From contig NZ_CP150300.1 of the NCBI RefSeq assembly GCF_037991315.1, positions 1,178,001-1,242,000 on the forward strand: a DNA stretch of 64,000 nt, written 5' to 3'. The translations under genes were made by a program, and so were the position numbers. The notes under the pieces were generated by a model. That model saw only the letters and a program-made list of their open reading frames with translations, did no database searches and had not been told where the DNA came from. This DNA is from Paenibacillus sp. FSL H8-0079 (GTDB taxonomy: Bacteria; Bacillota; Bacilli; Paenibacillales; Paenibacillaceae). Positions 37,100 through 46,490 of this stretch are shown piece after piece. Every line of letters begins with the position of its first letter. Positions within the stretch are counted from its first letter, which is position 1.

Positions 37100-37315
37100 G
37101 TGAAGAACAGGTTACATCAAGCATTAGTCAGACATTCAAAGCGAGAAATACCCTTGAAAGAGAAGAAGGCGATACTCGAAGTGCAAATTCCCCTGCTCCA
37201 AGCAGACAAAGAAATCTTCAAAAAGATTTATATGGACGAACGGAGGCGGAATCACGAGTTAAACGAGCACTTAGTCTTCGACACAGGGTTGAGTCGAACC
37301 GTGATCGAGAAATAA
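37100..37315 (+). CDS. Doubtful 71-residue ORF
   Basis: An open frame starting with GTG and lacking a clear ribosome site. It is highly charged and probably helical (LKEKKAILEVQIPLLQADK). No family was recognised. It may be a gene remnant between array 2 and the crRNA-like unit. Confidence 0.25.
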   Translation: MKNRLHQALVRHSKREIPLKEKKAILEVQIPLLQADKEIFKKIYMDERRRNHELNEHLVFDTGLSRTVIEK

Positions 37316-37361
37316 GCAAATGGTCAGTTATTTGCGAGGTAGATTTGATTTTATATAAATC

Positions 37362-37397
37362 TTCTGCTACATTGGTATAAGTAATTGTCACACTTGG
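37362..37397 (+). promoter_or_regulatory. Predicted Cascade target site overlapping an extended -10 promoter
   Basis: TTC (37362-37364), the type I-C PAM, precedes TGCTACATTGGTATAAG (37365-37381). This matches the start of the degenerate spacer at 37420 in 15 of 17 bases; the two mismatches are at positions 6 and 12. The site contains an extended -10-like TTGGTATAAG (37372-37381), whose transcript would begin at about the degenerate repeat itself. Confidence 0.6.
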
Positions 37398-37484
37398 TAT
37401 AAAGTGTGTGGATTGAAAATGCTAAATTGGCATAAGAGAGTTTTAAAACAAAGCGCATCCTCTTGGGGGTGCGCGATCAATCAT
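37387..37484 (+). ncRNA. Degenerate repeat-spacer-repeat unit, CreA/CreR-like crRNA-like RNA (predicted)
   Basis: A lone 33-nt repeat variant (37387-37419) keeps GTC, CACT, GTAT, AGTG and GTGGATTGAAA of the array repeat. Two stem pairs are changed on both sides, so the hairpin survives (CACACTT with AAGTGTG). A 32-nt spacer-like stretch (37420-37451) follows, then a second hairpin, CGCATCC with GGGTGCG (about 37452-37484), in the place of the next repeat. It is 365 nt past array 2 and outside any array. Known relatives are the CreA antitoxin RNA and Cas-regulating CreR RNAs, which use short seed matches so that Cascade represses a promoter without cutting. That this locus does so is inference. 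Confidence 0.6.
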
Positions 37485-37567
37485 TGTTAAAAGTGTAATA
37501 CATAATATTAAGTGAAAGATACCATAGTCAATACAAAGTTAAAGGAAGAAATTAAGGAGGGGTATAT

Positions 37568-38326
37568 TTGATAAATGGATTTTATTTAGATGAGTCTGGA
37601 AATAATGGATTTAAAGATATGCAAAAACAACCTGTAGTTTGTTATGGTGGGATTTTAGTTCCTAACGCTAGTGTTATAGAGCTTGAACGGGATTTTGAAG
37701 CACTTTCCTTTAAAGCAGCTTTGCAAATCAAAGGTGAGATAAAAGGGTTGACAATTAAACAAGTTAATACGTTACCATTCTTTCAAAACTATGAAATTCA
37801 CAGTAAGTCTTTCTTTGATGGGGACGATTTGTATTCTAAAATTCCGATCATTGATAGGTTTAAGCTTGCTGAAGAAATGTTAGAGCTTATTGATAAACAT
37901 GGGGGTAAAGTGCTTGCCTCTGTAATTAATAAAAATACATATAAACAAAATACAGGTGATACAGGTCATACTAACATGCACCAGCTTGGAATGAGTAATT
38001 TAATTCAATTAATAGAGAAAGAACTCATTCAAAGGAATGAAACAGGAATTGTTATTCCTGACAATGGGCGCGATGAAGAGAGAGAGCTTTTAATTCAAGT
38101 TATCCGACAGGAGACTACCAGTGATCGTATATATTATAGCTCTTTCCTTCAGAACTCACACCATTGCCAGTTAGTACAGTTAGCTGACATCATTGTATTT
38201 CTTACAACTATCTTTTTTCGATTTGAATATGGGTATGCACCTCGTAAAGCAAATAATAAAGAATTAATAAACCTATATCAAAAAAAGATAGCTCCTTTAT
38301 CCCCAACAGTATGGGAGTATAGGTGA
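37568..38326 (+). CDS. DUF3800 protein, predicted nuclease-fold
   Basis: A 252-residue protein of the DUF3800 family, which adopts an RNase H-like fold. The N-terminal acidic motif FYLDESGNNGF is intact, and the C-terminal QLVQLADIIVFLTT supplies the second conserved Asp. The central part (about 60-150) is helical. It starts at TTG 37568, 6-7 nt after AAGGAGGGG. The gene is distinctly more AT-rich than the cas operon and uses different codons, which suggests separate acquisition. It lies between the crRNA-like unit and the ACCAATG hairpin cluster, 420 nt before cas3. DUF3800 proteins are common in defence islands and on mobile elements; their substrate is unknown. A toxin-like role here is speculation. 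Confidence 0.75.
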   Translation: MINGFYLDESGNNGFKDMQKQPVVCYGGILVPNASVIELERDFEALSFKAALQIKGEIKGLTIKQVNTLPFFQNYEIHSKSFFDGDDLYSKIPIIDRFKLAEEMLELIDKHGGKVLASVINKNTYKQNTGDTGHTNMHQLGMSNLIQLIEKELIQRNETGIVIPDNGRDEERELLIQVIRQETTSDRIYYSSFLQNSHHCQLVQLADIIVFLTTIFFRFEYGYAPRKANNKELINLYQKKIAPLSPTVWEYR

Positions 38327-38332
38327 TTACAA

Positions 38333-38536
38333 TTAAGGGAGCGTACCAATGCACGCTCCCTTAAAGTGGTCGAACCAATGTGCGGCCACATATATAGTAT
38401 ACCCAATGTTGGACTTCATTATGCACAATACAAAAAGGGGAGATTCATATTATGTCGGACCAATGTACGAGTTAACATGAATTTTCCCTTTTAGAAAGTT
38501 AATTAGGTCGAACCAATGTGCGAGTCAATTAACTTT
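38333..38536 (+). repeat. Four hairpins with a shared ACCAATG loop
   Basis: Hairpin 1 (38333-38364): a perfect 12-bp stem TTAAGGGAGCGT with loop ACCAATGC. Hairpin 2 (38366-38389): stem GTGGTCG/CGGCCAC with loop AACCAATGTG. Hairpin 3 (about 38432-38493): a long stem with two wobbles and a few mismatches, tip GTCG-GACCAATGTA-CGAG. Hairpin 4 (38495-38536): AAAGTTAATT/AATTAACTTT, tip GTCG-AACCAATGTG-CGAG. The stems differ but the tip GTCGRACCAATGTRCG is kept. No T tracts follow, so they are not plain terminators. Confidence 0.75.
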
Positions 38537-38746
38537 ATCTAATCAATATTATACGCTGTATCTGAATCTGAGTCAATGAAATTAAGAAGTTTAATACTGC
38601 GTAATCGAGATAGAAACTAAGATTATTTTTGGAAATAAAAAGGAGTTTGTCGTATGGAGTCGAAATGTTAATATAAGTATTTTGTCCTAATTAATGAGTT
38701 TAGGTACCGGATTTGAATCTTTTTTCTGAAAGGAAGAAGTGGACTA
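38537..38746 (+). other. Region upstream of cas3 with a CRISPR-repeat fragment
   Basis: An AT-rich stretch of 210 nt without a gene. At 38651-38666, CGTATGGAGT directly followed by CGAAAT looks like an internally deleted piece of the array repeat. TTAATATAAG just after it could supply a -10 for the cas operon. The cas3 ribosome site is AAAGGAAGAAGTGG. Confidence 0.45.
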
Positions 38747-41203
38747 ATGACCTATATTGCTCATATCCGACAAAAGGATGGCGAAATACAGACCGTTCAA
38801 GATCATTTGGTGGAGGTTCAACAAGGAGCGGAGCAGGCTGGAGAGAAGATTGGTGTCAGATATTTGGCGGGGATTGCTGGCCTTTTACATGATATGGGGA
38901 AGAATACGGATGCTTTTCGAAATTACATTCAGGAAGCAGTAGCTCATCCCGATGCTCCTCCCCGTAAAGGTTCCGTAGATCACTCGACTGCTGGTGGCAA
39001 GCTGCTGCATCATCGTTACCATGTCAGTGGTGCAACGGCTCAGGACAAGTATACTGCAGAGTGGATTGCCAACTGTATTATCTCACATCATCAGGGTCTG
39101 AGAGATTACATCTCGCCTGATAAAACTTCACCATACCTGGAGCGTGTTGTTTCCAAGGAATTAGAACAATACGAGCAAGCGAAAGAAGAGTTTTTTAAGC
39201 ATAATCCTCCTGAACGTTTGGACAAGTTATTCGAATTAGCCACCACAGAGCTTCAACAATACATACAAATTATCAATAAGCATAAACTTCCACGTATTGC
39301 CGGGTCACTACTCATTAAATATATCTTTAGTTGCCTGATCGATGCAGATCGAACGAATACAAGACAATTTGAAGAAAATGAACCCTTCACAGAAGAATTA
39401 GATTACAAGTCTTTCTTTGAAACAAGCTATGAGCTACTGTCTCAACACCTAACCGGCCTTGAGCAAGGAAGTAAAGCAAACACACCCATTAATCGATTAC
39501 GGCGGGAAATGTCCAGCCAATGCGAAGAATTCGCACTTCGTCCTTCCGGCGTATACACCCTTTCTATACCAACGGGAGGGGGGAAAACACTTGCCAGTAT
39601 GCGTTACGCCCTAAAACATGCCATTGAACATAACAAGCAACGGATTATATATATCGTTCCGTACACCACCATCATTGAACAAAATGCGGCTGAGATCCGC
39701 AGTATTTTGAAGAACGATGACATGATTCTGGAGCATCACTCTAACGTTGTGGATGACATGGATGATGAACGGAAAGAGGGAGACGAAGGGGAAACTTATG
39801 ATGCGCGCAAACAGAATCTTAAACTTGCCCGTGATCACTGGGATCGCCCAATTATTTTTACGACGATGGTCCAGTTTCTAAATACTTTCTATGCGAAAGG
39901 AACCCGAAACGTACGAAGATTACATCAGCTTTCCAATGCAGTCATCGTATTTGATGAAGTGCAGTCTGTTCCTGTTCGATGTATCTCGCTCTTCAACGCT
40001 GCACTGAATTTCCTACATGTGATTGGACGCTCCAGTTTACTGCTCTGTACAGCTACGCAACCCGCACTTGATTTCGTGAAGCACAAACTTCATTTCTCGG
40101 AGCAGCCTGAAATTATACAGAATTTAGACGACGTTGGACGAAGTTTCAAACGAGTTGAGTTACATGATCTAACACAGGATACAGCCTCAGGCTGGGATGC
40201 AGAAGAATTATCTTCTTTTGTACAGGATCAAATGAGAGAAGTAAACAGCGTCCTGGTTATTTTGAACACGAAAATGGCGGTTCGTAAACTGTTTGAACAG
40301 TTGAATGAAGTGGAGTGGCTGCAAGACAGCGGCGTTCAGGTTGTTCATCTAAGTACCAATATGTGTGCTGCACATCGCAAAGAGGTCCTTTCTGGAGAGA
40401 ATGGCGTAGTTCAACGATTGGCAAAGGGAGAACGAATCATTTGCGTGAGCACACAGCTTATTGAGGCAGGCGTGAATATCAGCTTCGAATGTGTGATTCG
40501 ATCTTTGGCTGGTTTGGATTCGATTGCCCAGGCGGCTGGTCGATGTAATCGGCACGGCAAAGATGAGATTCGCAATGTGTATATTATCCGATCCTCGGAT
40601 GAAGTGTTGACTCACCTACCTGAGATTAAAATTGGTGCTGAGAAAACGGAGCGAGTGCTTCATGATTTCAAGGAAGATCCGGAGTCACTAGGGAATGATT
40701 TATTATCTTCAGAAGCAATCGCTCGTTATTTTAAATATTACTTTCACGATATTCAAGATAAAATGCATTACCCCATTCCTAAGCTCGAACAGAACTTGTT
40801 TGATCTGATGGACCGGAACCGCTATTACGTGGATGCATACCAAAAGAAACATGCTACAAAACCTGAGGTTGTTAATCATTATGCTATCGCTACAGCAGAG
40901 AAATATTTTGAAGCAATATCGACGAATGCCACTGCTGTACTTGTTCCTTACGGAGAAGAAGGCAGGGAACTGATTATTGACCTGAATGGTGAGTTGGAGC
41001 CGAGTGAATTGGGGGATCTGTTGCGAAAAGCCCAACAGTATACGGTGAACATCTATGATCACGAACTCAGGACATTAGAAAAAAGTGGGGACTTGTATCC
41101 ATTGTTACATGGTCACGTCCTTGCTCTACGGGAACCAGCATACTCTGAAGACTTTGGTGTGGAATCCAAAGGGGAGGGCGCTTGGGAAACGATGATGATA
41201 TGA
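38747..41203 (+). CDS. cas3: Type I-C Cas3 nuclease-helicase
   Basis: An 818-residue interference effector that nicks and degrades DNA recruited by Cascade. The N-terminal HD nuclease domain shows GLLHDMGKNTDAF (about residue 45) and CIISHHQG. The superfamily 2 helicase has Walker A IPTGGGKTLASMRYAL (about 275), DEVQS (about 403), CTATQPAL and motif VI AQAAGRCNRHGKDE (about 595). All catalytic residues are present. It is first in the seven-gene cas operon, separated from cas5c by 80 nt. Confidence 0.95.
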   Translation: MTYIAHIRQKDGEIQTVQDHLVEVQQGAEQAGEKIGVRYLAGIAGLLHDMGKNTDAFRNYIQEAVAHPDAPPRKGSVDHSTAGGKLLHHRYHVSGATAQDKYTAEWIANCIISHHQGLRDYISPDKTSPYLERVVSKELEQYEQAKEEFFKHNPPERLDKLFELATTELQQYIQIINKHKLPRIAGSLLIKYIFSCLIDADRTNTRQFEENEPFTEELDYKSFFETSYELLSQHLTGLEQGSKANTPINRLRREMSSQCEEFALRPSGVYTLSIPTGGGKTLASMRYALKHAIEHNKQRIIYIVPYTTIIEQNAAEIRSILKNDDMILEHHSNVVDDMDDERKEGDEGETYDARKQNLKLARDHWDRPIIFTTMVQFLNTFYAKGTRNVRRLHQLSNAVIVFDEVQSVPVRCISLFNAALNFLHVIGRSSLLLCTATQPALDFVKHKLHFSEQPEIIQNLDDVGRSFKRVELHDLTQDTASGWDAEELSSFVQDQMREVNSVLVILNTKMAVRKLFEQLNEVEWLQDSGVQVVHLSTNMCAAHRKEVLSGENGVVQRLAKGERIICVSTQLIEAGVNISFECVIRSLAGLDSIAQAAGRCNRHGKDEIRNVYIIRSSDEVLTHLPEIKIGAEKTERVLHDFKEDPESLGNDLLSSEAIARYFKYYFHDIQDKMHYPIPKLEQNLFDLMDRNRYYVDAYQKKHATKPEVVNHYAIATAEKYFEAISTNATAVLVPYGEEGRELIIDLNGELEPSELGDLLRKAQQYTVNIYDHELRTLEKSGDLYPLLHGHVLALREPAYSEDFGVESKGEGAWETMMI

Positions 41204-41283
41204 AATGGTCACGCTAACGTAGAGTGGGGAGTTTCATGACACATGTTTCTCCCTCCCATAGCCCATAGAAAGGAGCTGAAACG

Positions 41284-42006
41284 TTGAGAAACCAAATCGA
41301 ATTTGAGGTATCTGGTAAATATGCGCTATTTACCGATCCGCTCACGAAACTTGGAGGAGAAAAATTTTCTTATCAGATTCCTACATATCAAGCCCTCAAA
41401 GGGATCGTTGAATCCATTTACTGGAAGCCAACGCTGATCTGGATTATAGACGAAGTCCGTATCATGAATCCAATTCAAACGGAATCGAAGGGCATGCGTC
41501 CGATTGAATACAGCGGGGGCAATACACTGGCCTATTACACCTATTTAAGAGATGTTCGATATCAGGTGAAGGCTCATTTTGAATTTAATCCTCATCGTGA
41601 AGATCTGGTACATGACCAGAACGAACACAAACACCACAATATCGCAAAACGAGCTGTCCAGGTCGGAGGACGAAGAGACATTTTCCTGGGAACTCGTGAA
41701 TGTCAGGGCTACGTCGAACCTTGCCAGTTCGGTAAAGGAGAGAGCTTCTATGATCGTATAGGTGAGCTTGATTTTGGCACAATGCTACATGGAATCAGTT
41801 ACCCGGATGAAACAGGAAGCAATGAGAGAGAAGTTCGTCTGTGGAAAGCGAAAATGCAGCATGGTGTCATTCGGTTTATCCGTCCGGATGAATGTACATT
41901 GGTACGCAAAGCTGGAGAAGGTACAGCTAAAATTTTCGATGCAGGGAATATGCAATCTGTAGATGATCTTCACTCAGAATGGTTCGGAAATGAGGTGAGT
42001 GAATGA
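41284..42006 (+). CDS. cas5c: Type I-C Cas5 (crRNA-processing Cas5d)
   Basis: A 240-residue RAMP-fold protein. In type I-C it replaces Cas6, cutting the precursor at the base of the repeat hairpin, and it then caps the crRNA handle in Cascade. The beginning [21 protein letters not shown] and the tract [18 protein letters not shown] are typical of this subtype. The start is TTG 41284 after AAAGGAGCTG. The stop overlaps the cas8c start. Confidence 0.93.
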   Translation: MRNQIEFEVSGKYALFTDPLTKLGGEKFSYQIPTYQALKGIVESIYWKPTLIWIIDEVRIMNPIQTESKGMRPIEYSGGNTLAYYTYLRDVRYQVKAHFEFNPHREDLVHDQNEHKHHNIAKRAVQVGGRRDIFLGTRECQGYVEPCQFGKGESFYDRIGELDFGTMLHGISYPDETGSNEREVRLWKAKMQHGVIRFIRPDECTLVRKAGEGTAKIFDAGNMQSVDDLHSEWFGNEVSE

Positions 42007-43934
42007 GCTGGCTGGCCAATTTGAGCAAAACGTATGATGATCATGCCGATGTCGTAGGGCAATTTGAAATGAAGAAAAGCGGCAAGGAATACGCCTTGAT
42101 TCCAATCTCGCACACAACCCAGACAGCGCATATTGAAGTGCATCTGAATGAAAAAGGAGATATCGTAAATGCCAAAGTAGTAGAAAAGAATGATGGCAGC
42201 ACGATTATCCCTTGCACCGAAGCTTCCGCAAGTCGAACGAGTGCGCCTGTACCGTATCCGCTTTTTGACAAGTTAGCCTATGTTGCAGGAGATTACACTC
42301 AGTTCTGCGGAGAAGCCAAGGGAACACCGTATCAGGATTATTTGATTCAATTGAAGGCTTGGTGCGAATCTCCATTTAGTCATCCTAAAGTACAGAGCGT
42401 ACTTAATTATGTCAGCAAAGGCACGCTCATCGCTGATCTGGTCGATAGAGGGATACTTCATGCAGATCACCAAGGAAAGCTATTGGAGAAGTGGACGGCA
42501 GGATCTGGTGAACAGGAAGGCGAGAAACCGAAAATTTTCAATGTTATTGCTGCGGATCAGAGTGGTGCATTTGTCCGATTTGCTGTAAATATTCCAGGAG
42601 AGCCCGAATCCAGACTATGGCGGGATGCTTCGGTACAACAATCATTTATCCAGTTCTACGAGATGAGTTTGCAGGACAAGGATATCTGTTTCGTGACAGG
42701 TAATTATCTGCCAGTTGCTGATAAACATGCTTCTCGCATACGTCACTCAGGGGACAAGTCCAAGTTGATCTCCGCCAATGACTCCAGTGGATTTACGTAT
42801 CGGGGGCGTTTTCGTACCAGTCGTGACGCAGCGGTAGTCAGCTACGAAGCTTCACAGAAGGGCCATAACGCATTGAAGTGGCTCATTGATCGACAAGGAA
42901 CCACTATAGACGGCAAAGTTTTTCTGGTGTGGGGTAGTACAAGTCTGGATATGCCAGAACCTCAAGAAGATTCTTTTAGTTTATGGGAAGATGAAGATGA
43001 TCATGAAGCACTTGCTGGTGGAGATACAACACATAAGGATTTTGCCTTGCAAATCAGGAAGGCGATTGGTGGCTATCGATACGATGGGGAGTATAACTCT
43101 AAGCATGAAGTGACTTTGATGACACTGGATGCGGCCACACCAGGGCGAATGTCGATTATGTATTATCGGGGTTTAGATCAGAACGAGTATCTGGACCGGA
43201 TAACAGCTTGGCATGAGAGTTGTTACTGGATACATCGTTATCGTAAAAATAAAAACGACAAACCCGTCTTGTTTATTGGGGCGCCCGCGACCAAAGACAT
43301 TGCTTTTGCAGCCTATGGCCCACGAGCTAGTGACAAAGTAGTTAAAGGACTCATGGAGCGGATGCTTCCATGTATCATTGATCAACGTCCCATTCCGCTG
43401 GATATTGTTCGCAGTTCTATCCAACGTGCATCCAACCCTGTAGGCATGGACAATTGGGAGTGGGAGAAAACACTGAGTATTACTTGCGCACTTGTTAATA
43501 AGAAGGAGGGGTATGGAGTGAGTCTGAATACAGAAACAACGGATCGTAGCTACGTATTTGGCAGAATGCTTGCCATTGCAGATGTATTAGAGAGAAGTGC
43601 TCTGGGTAAGGAGGAAAAACGGGCAACAAATGCCATTCGCTATATGAACGCCTTTGCGCAACGACCAGGCAGAACTTGGAGCATTATTCAATCTAATCTC
43701 CAACCTTACCAAGCGCGTATGGGGACGGGTGCCAGATATTATAATTCGTTGCTAGATGAAGTTGGAGACAAACTACAGTTGGAAGATTTTACGGACAAGC
43801 CACTTACGGGATTATACTTACTAGGTTTTTACAGTCAGCGTAATGATTTATATACAAGCAAGAAAGATAAGGAAGCTGCAGCTGTACTTGATAAAGACGA
43901 TGAAAACCAATTGAACGAACAAGGGGATAACTAA
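42003..43934 (+). CDS. cas8c: Type I-C Cas8 (Csd1), Cascade large subunit
   Basis: A 643-residue large subunit that recognises the PAM (TTC in this subtype) and, through an internal start, may also give the small subunit Cas11. The order is typical: an N-terminal [19 protein letters not shown], a central [20 protein letters not shown] and a C-terminal helical domain with [17 protein letters not shown]. It starts within the cas5c stop (ATGA). The C-terminal 130 residues, the expected Cas11 part, are intact. Confidence 0.94.
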   Translation: MSWLANLSKTYDDHADVVGQFEMKKSGKEYALIPISHTTQTAHIEVHLNEKGDIVNAKVVEKNDGSTIIPCTEASASRTSAPVPYPLFDKLAYVAGDYTQFCGEAKGTPYQDYLIQLKAWCESPFSHPKVQSVLNYVSKGTLIADLVDRGILHADHQGKLLEKWTAGSGEQEGEKPKIFNVIAADQSGAFVRFAVNIPGEPESRLWRDASVQQSFIQFYEMSLQDKDICFVTGNYLPVADKHASRIRHSGDKSKLISANDSSGFTYRGRFRTSRDAAVVSYEASQKGHNALKWLIDRQGTTIDGKVFLVWGSTSLDMPEPQEDSFSLWEDEDDHEALAGGDTTHKDFALQIRKAIGGYRYDGEYNSKHEVTLMTLDAATPGRMSIMYYRGLDQNEYLDRITAWHESCYWIHRYRKNKNDKPVLFIGAPATKDIAFAAYGPRASDKVVKGLMERMLPCIIDQRPIPLDIVRSSIQRASNPVGMDNWEWEKTLSITCALVNKKEGYGVSLNTETTDRSYVFGRMLAIADVLERSALGKEEKRATNAIRYMNAFAQRPGRTWSIIQSNLQPYQARMGTGARYYNSLLDEVGDKLQLEDFTDKPLTGLYLLGFYSQRNDLYTSKKDKEAAAVLDKDDENQLNEQGDN

Positions 43935-44807
43935 ATGAGTACACTTGATCACAAAATCGATTTTGCTGTTGTGCTGTCTGTTCGTAATGCCAATCCAAAT
44001 GGTGATCCACTGAATGGAAACCGCCCTCGTCAGAACTATGATGGTTTAGGGGAAATCTCGGATGTATGCATCAAGCGTAAAATTCGTAACCGTCTGCAGG
44101 ATATGGGAGAGTCTATTCTCGTACAATCCGATGAAAAACGTAATGATAGTCACCGTTCCATTAAAGATCGTGTCGATGCCAATGAGAATGTGCAGGAACA
44201 TGCCAAAGGCAAGAAGGCAAATAAAGATCTATATGCTGAGGCTGCTTGTCAGTCATGGATTGATGTTCGTAGCTTTGGACAGGTGTTTGCTTTTGGTGGA
44301 GGGGAAAGTGTATCTGTGGGTATTCGAGGTCCGGTATCCATCCATACCGCTGTAAGCTTAGATCGGATTGATATTTCCAGCATGCAAATTACGAAGAGCG
44401 TAAACTCTGTTACAACGGCTAAAGATCCGGACAAAAAAGGATCGGATACGATGGGTATGAAGCATCGAGTAGATTTTGGAGTATATGTATTCTATGGCAG
44501 TATCAACACGCAACTGGCTGAGAAGACCGGCTTTACATATGAAGACGCAGAGAAAATTCGTGAATCACTGAGAACGTTATTTGAAAATGATACGTCCTCT
44601 GCCCGTCCTGACGGTAGTATGGAGGTGCACCAACTGTATTGGTGGGAGCATAGTTCCAAGATGGGGCAATATTCATCTGCGAAAGTACATCGTTCTCTGC
44701 ACATTGAATTGAAGCCAGACGTAGCAGAAGCAAAGTCTTACGACGATTATAACTATACGGTGGTGCCACTGGAAGGCTTGGCAGTCCAAGAATATGAAGG
44801 ACTATAA
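43935..44807 (+). CDS. cas7c: Type I-C Cas7 (Csd2), Cascade backbone
   Basis: A 290-residue backbone subunit that lines the crRNA guide and creates the six-nucleotide periodicity of recognition. It opens with IDFAVVLSVRNANPNGDPLN followed by NRPRQNYDGLGEISDVCIKR, diagnostic of Csd2. The GGGESVSVGIRGPVSI loop is also conserved. It ends inside the cas4 start region (14-nt overlap). Confidence 0.95.
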   Translation: MSTLDHKIDFAVVLSVRNANPNGDPLNGNRPRQNYDGLGEISDVCIKRKIRNRLQDMGESILVQSDEKRNDSHRSIKDRVDANENVQEHAKGKKANKDLYAEAACQSWIDVRSFGQVFAFGGGESVSVGIRGPVSIHTAVSLDRIDISSMQITKSVNSVTTAKDPDKKGSDTMGMKHRVDFGVYVFYGSINTQLAEKTGFTYEDAEKIRESLRTLFENDTSSARPDGSMEVHQLYWWEHSSKMGQYSSAKVHRSLHIELKPDVAEAKSYDDYNYTVVPLEGLAVQEYEGL

Positions 44808-45453
44808 CGAAGAGGATTATCTGCTGCTATCAGGTATTCAGCATTTTAATTTTTGTAGAAGGCAGTGGGCATTAATTCATATTGAACAACAGTGGGAAGA
44901 CAATGTGCGTACCATAGAGGGAGACCATTTGCATCGAAAGGCAGATCAACCAGCGCTTCGGGAGAAGCGAGGAGATAAACTGGTAGTTCGTGCACTACCT
45001 GTACAATCGAGAGAACTCGGAATCACAGGTATCTGTGATGTAGTTGAGTTCATTCGTGATCCAGATGGTGTTCCACTTGCTGGGGAGGAAGGGTTATACC
45101 TTCCTTTTCCTGTTGAATACAAACGGGGGAAACCCAAACGAAATGATTCCGATCACTCCCAATTGGTAGCACAAGTCATGTGTCTTGAAGAGATGCTTGT
45201 ATGTGATATCCACAAGGCCTATTTTTATTATGATGAGATCAAGCACCGGGTGGAAGTGGTCATTACTGAAGCAGATCGGGTGCGTGTTAGGGCCAGTATT
45301 AATGAGATGAGACACTACTTTGAACGCAACCATACGCCCAAAGCCAAGGCCGGACCACATTGCCTGAGTTGTTCCTTGAACAATATATGTGTACCGGATA
45401 TCTTGAATAAGCGTTCTGTTTCAAGTTACATCGAAAGCAGGTTGAATGAATGA
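44794..45453 (+). CDS. cas4: Cas4 adaptation nuclease
   Basis: A 219-residue RecB-like nuclease with an iron-sulfur cluster that trims prespacers and selects the PAM. Cluster ligands are seen in FNFCRRQWALIHIEQQW (first Cys, about residue 21) and GPHCLSCSLNNICVPDIL (three Cys, about 190-200). The nuclease core has GDHLHRKAD, GICDVVEF and PVEYKRGKPK. It overlaps both neighbours. Confidence 0.94.
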   Translation: MKDYNEEDYLLLSGIQHFNFCRRQWALIHIEQQWEDNVRTIEGDHLHRKADQPALREKRGDKLVVRALPVQSRELGITGICDVVEFIRDPDGVPLAGEEGLYLPFPVEYKRGKPKRNDSDHSQLVAQVMCLEEMLVCDIHKAYFYYDEIKHRVEVVITEADRVRVRASINEMRHYFERNHTPKAKAGPHCLSCSLNNICVPDILNKRSVSSYIESRLNE

Positions 45454-46481
45454 AAAAGCTGCTGAACACCTTATTTGTGACATTACCCGATACATACCTT
45501 GCATTAGATGGCGAAAATATTGTGGTGAAGCAGGAGGAAGAAATTCTTGCTCGCTATCCGCTTCATAATTTGGAGGCTGTATGCACCTTTAGCTATGCTG
45601 GAGTAAGTCCAGCATTGATGGGGGCTTGTGCGTCACGAAATGTTAGTTTGACGTTTATGACACGGACGGGACGATTCCTAGCACGTGTCATTGGTGAGGA
45701 TCGAGGAAATGTAGTCCTTCGTAAAGAACAGTACCGCATATCTGACAATGAGGAGCGCAGTGCGCGGGTTGCTCGTAATATGATTACAGGAAAGTTGTAT
45801 AACAACAAATGGATTTTGGAACGTGCAACACGAGATTATGCATTACGTGTAGACGTAGAACGGTTGAAAAAGGTAGCCAATTCACTTGGTGAGACGATGA
45901 AACTCTTACGTGAAGTGGAACAATTGGATATATTGCGTGGTTTGGAAGGCTCTGCTGCTGTGCAATATAATTCGGTGTTTGATGATCTGATTCTACAACA
46001 GAAGGAGTCATTTTACTTTTACGGACGGAGTCGGCGACCGCCCTTGGATAAAGTAAACGCGTTATTGTCCTTTGCTTACACTTTACTGGCTAATGATATG
46101 AAGTCTGCACTCGAATCAGTTGGACTTGATGCATATGTTGGTTTTTTGCATCGCGACCGTCCTGGCAGAGCTTCTCTCGCACTTGATATGATGGAAGAAC
46201 TCCGAGGAGTGTATGCCGATCGTTTTGTGCTTTCGCTCATCAACAAGAAGGTAGTTAACGATAAAGGATTTTATATCAAAGAAAATCTTGCCGTAATTAT
46301 GGATGATGATACACGAAAGAAAGTATTAAAAGCGTGGCAAGATCGTAAACAGGATAAGATTATGCACCCGTATTTAAATGAGAAAATACCTTGGGGTCTT
46401 GTACCATACACTCAAGCGTTACTACTGGCAAGATATATACGTGGGGACCTGGATGAGTATCCCCCGTTTCTGTGGAAGTAG
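45450..46481 (+). CDS. cas1: Cas1 integrase
   Basis: A 343-residue spacer integrase of the I-C lineage. The N-terminal beta domain begins LLNTLFVTLPDTYLALDGEN. The catalytic helical domain carries the metal ligands Glu in ALESVGLDAYVGFLHRDRPG and the following MMEELRGVYADRF. It starts within the cas4 stop (ATGA). Confidence 0.95.
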   Translation: MKKLLNTLFVTLPDTYLALDGENIVVKQEEEILARYPLHNLEAVCTFSYAGVSPALMGACASRNVSLTFMTRTGRFLARVIGEDRGNVVLRKEQYRISDNEERSARVARNMITGKLYNNKWILERATRDYALRVDVERLKKVANSLGETMKLLREVEQLDILRGLEGSAAVQYNSVFDDLILQQKESFYFYGRSRRPPLDKVNALLSFAYTLLANDMKSALESVGLDAYVGFLHRDRPGRASLALDMMEELRGVYADRFVLSLINKKVVNDKGFYIKENLAVIMDDDTRKKVLKAWQDRKQDKIMHPYLNEKIPWGLVPYTQALLLARYIRGDLDEYPPFLWK

Positions 46482-46490
46482 GTGTAATGA

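Noticed and set aside
37452..37484. Second hairpin of the crRNA-like unit as an independent terminator
   Set aside because: It has no T tract, and its position one spacer length from the degenerate repeat fits a second, more eroded repeat better.
38333..38364. First ACCAATG hairpin as a plain terminator of the DUF3800 gene
   Set aside because: The stem is strong but no T tract follows on the plus strand, and the loop is shared by three further hairpins.
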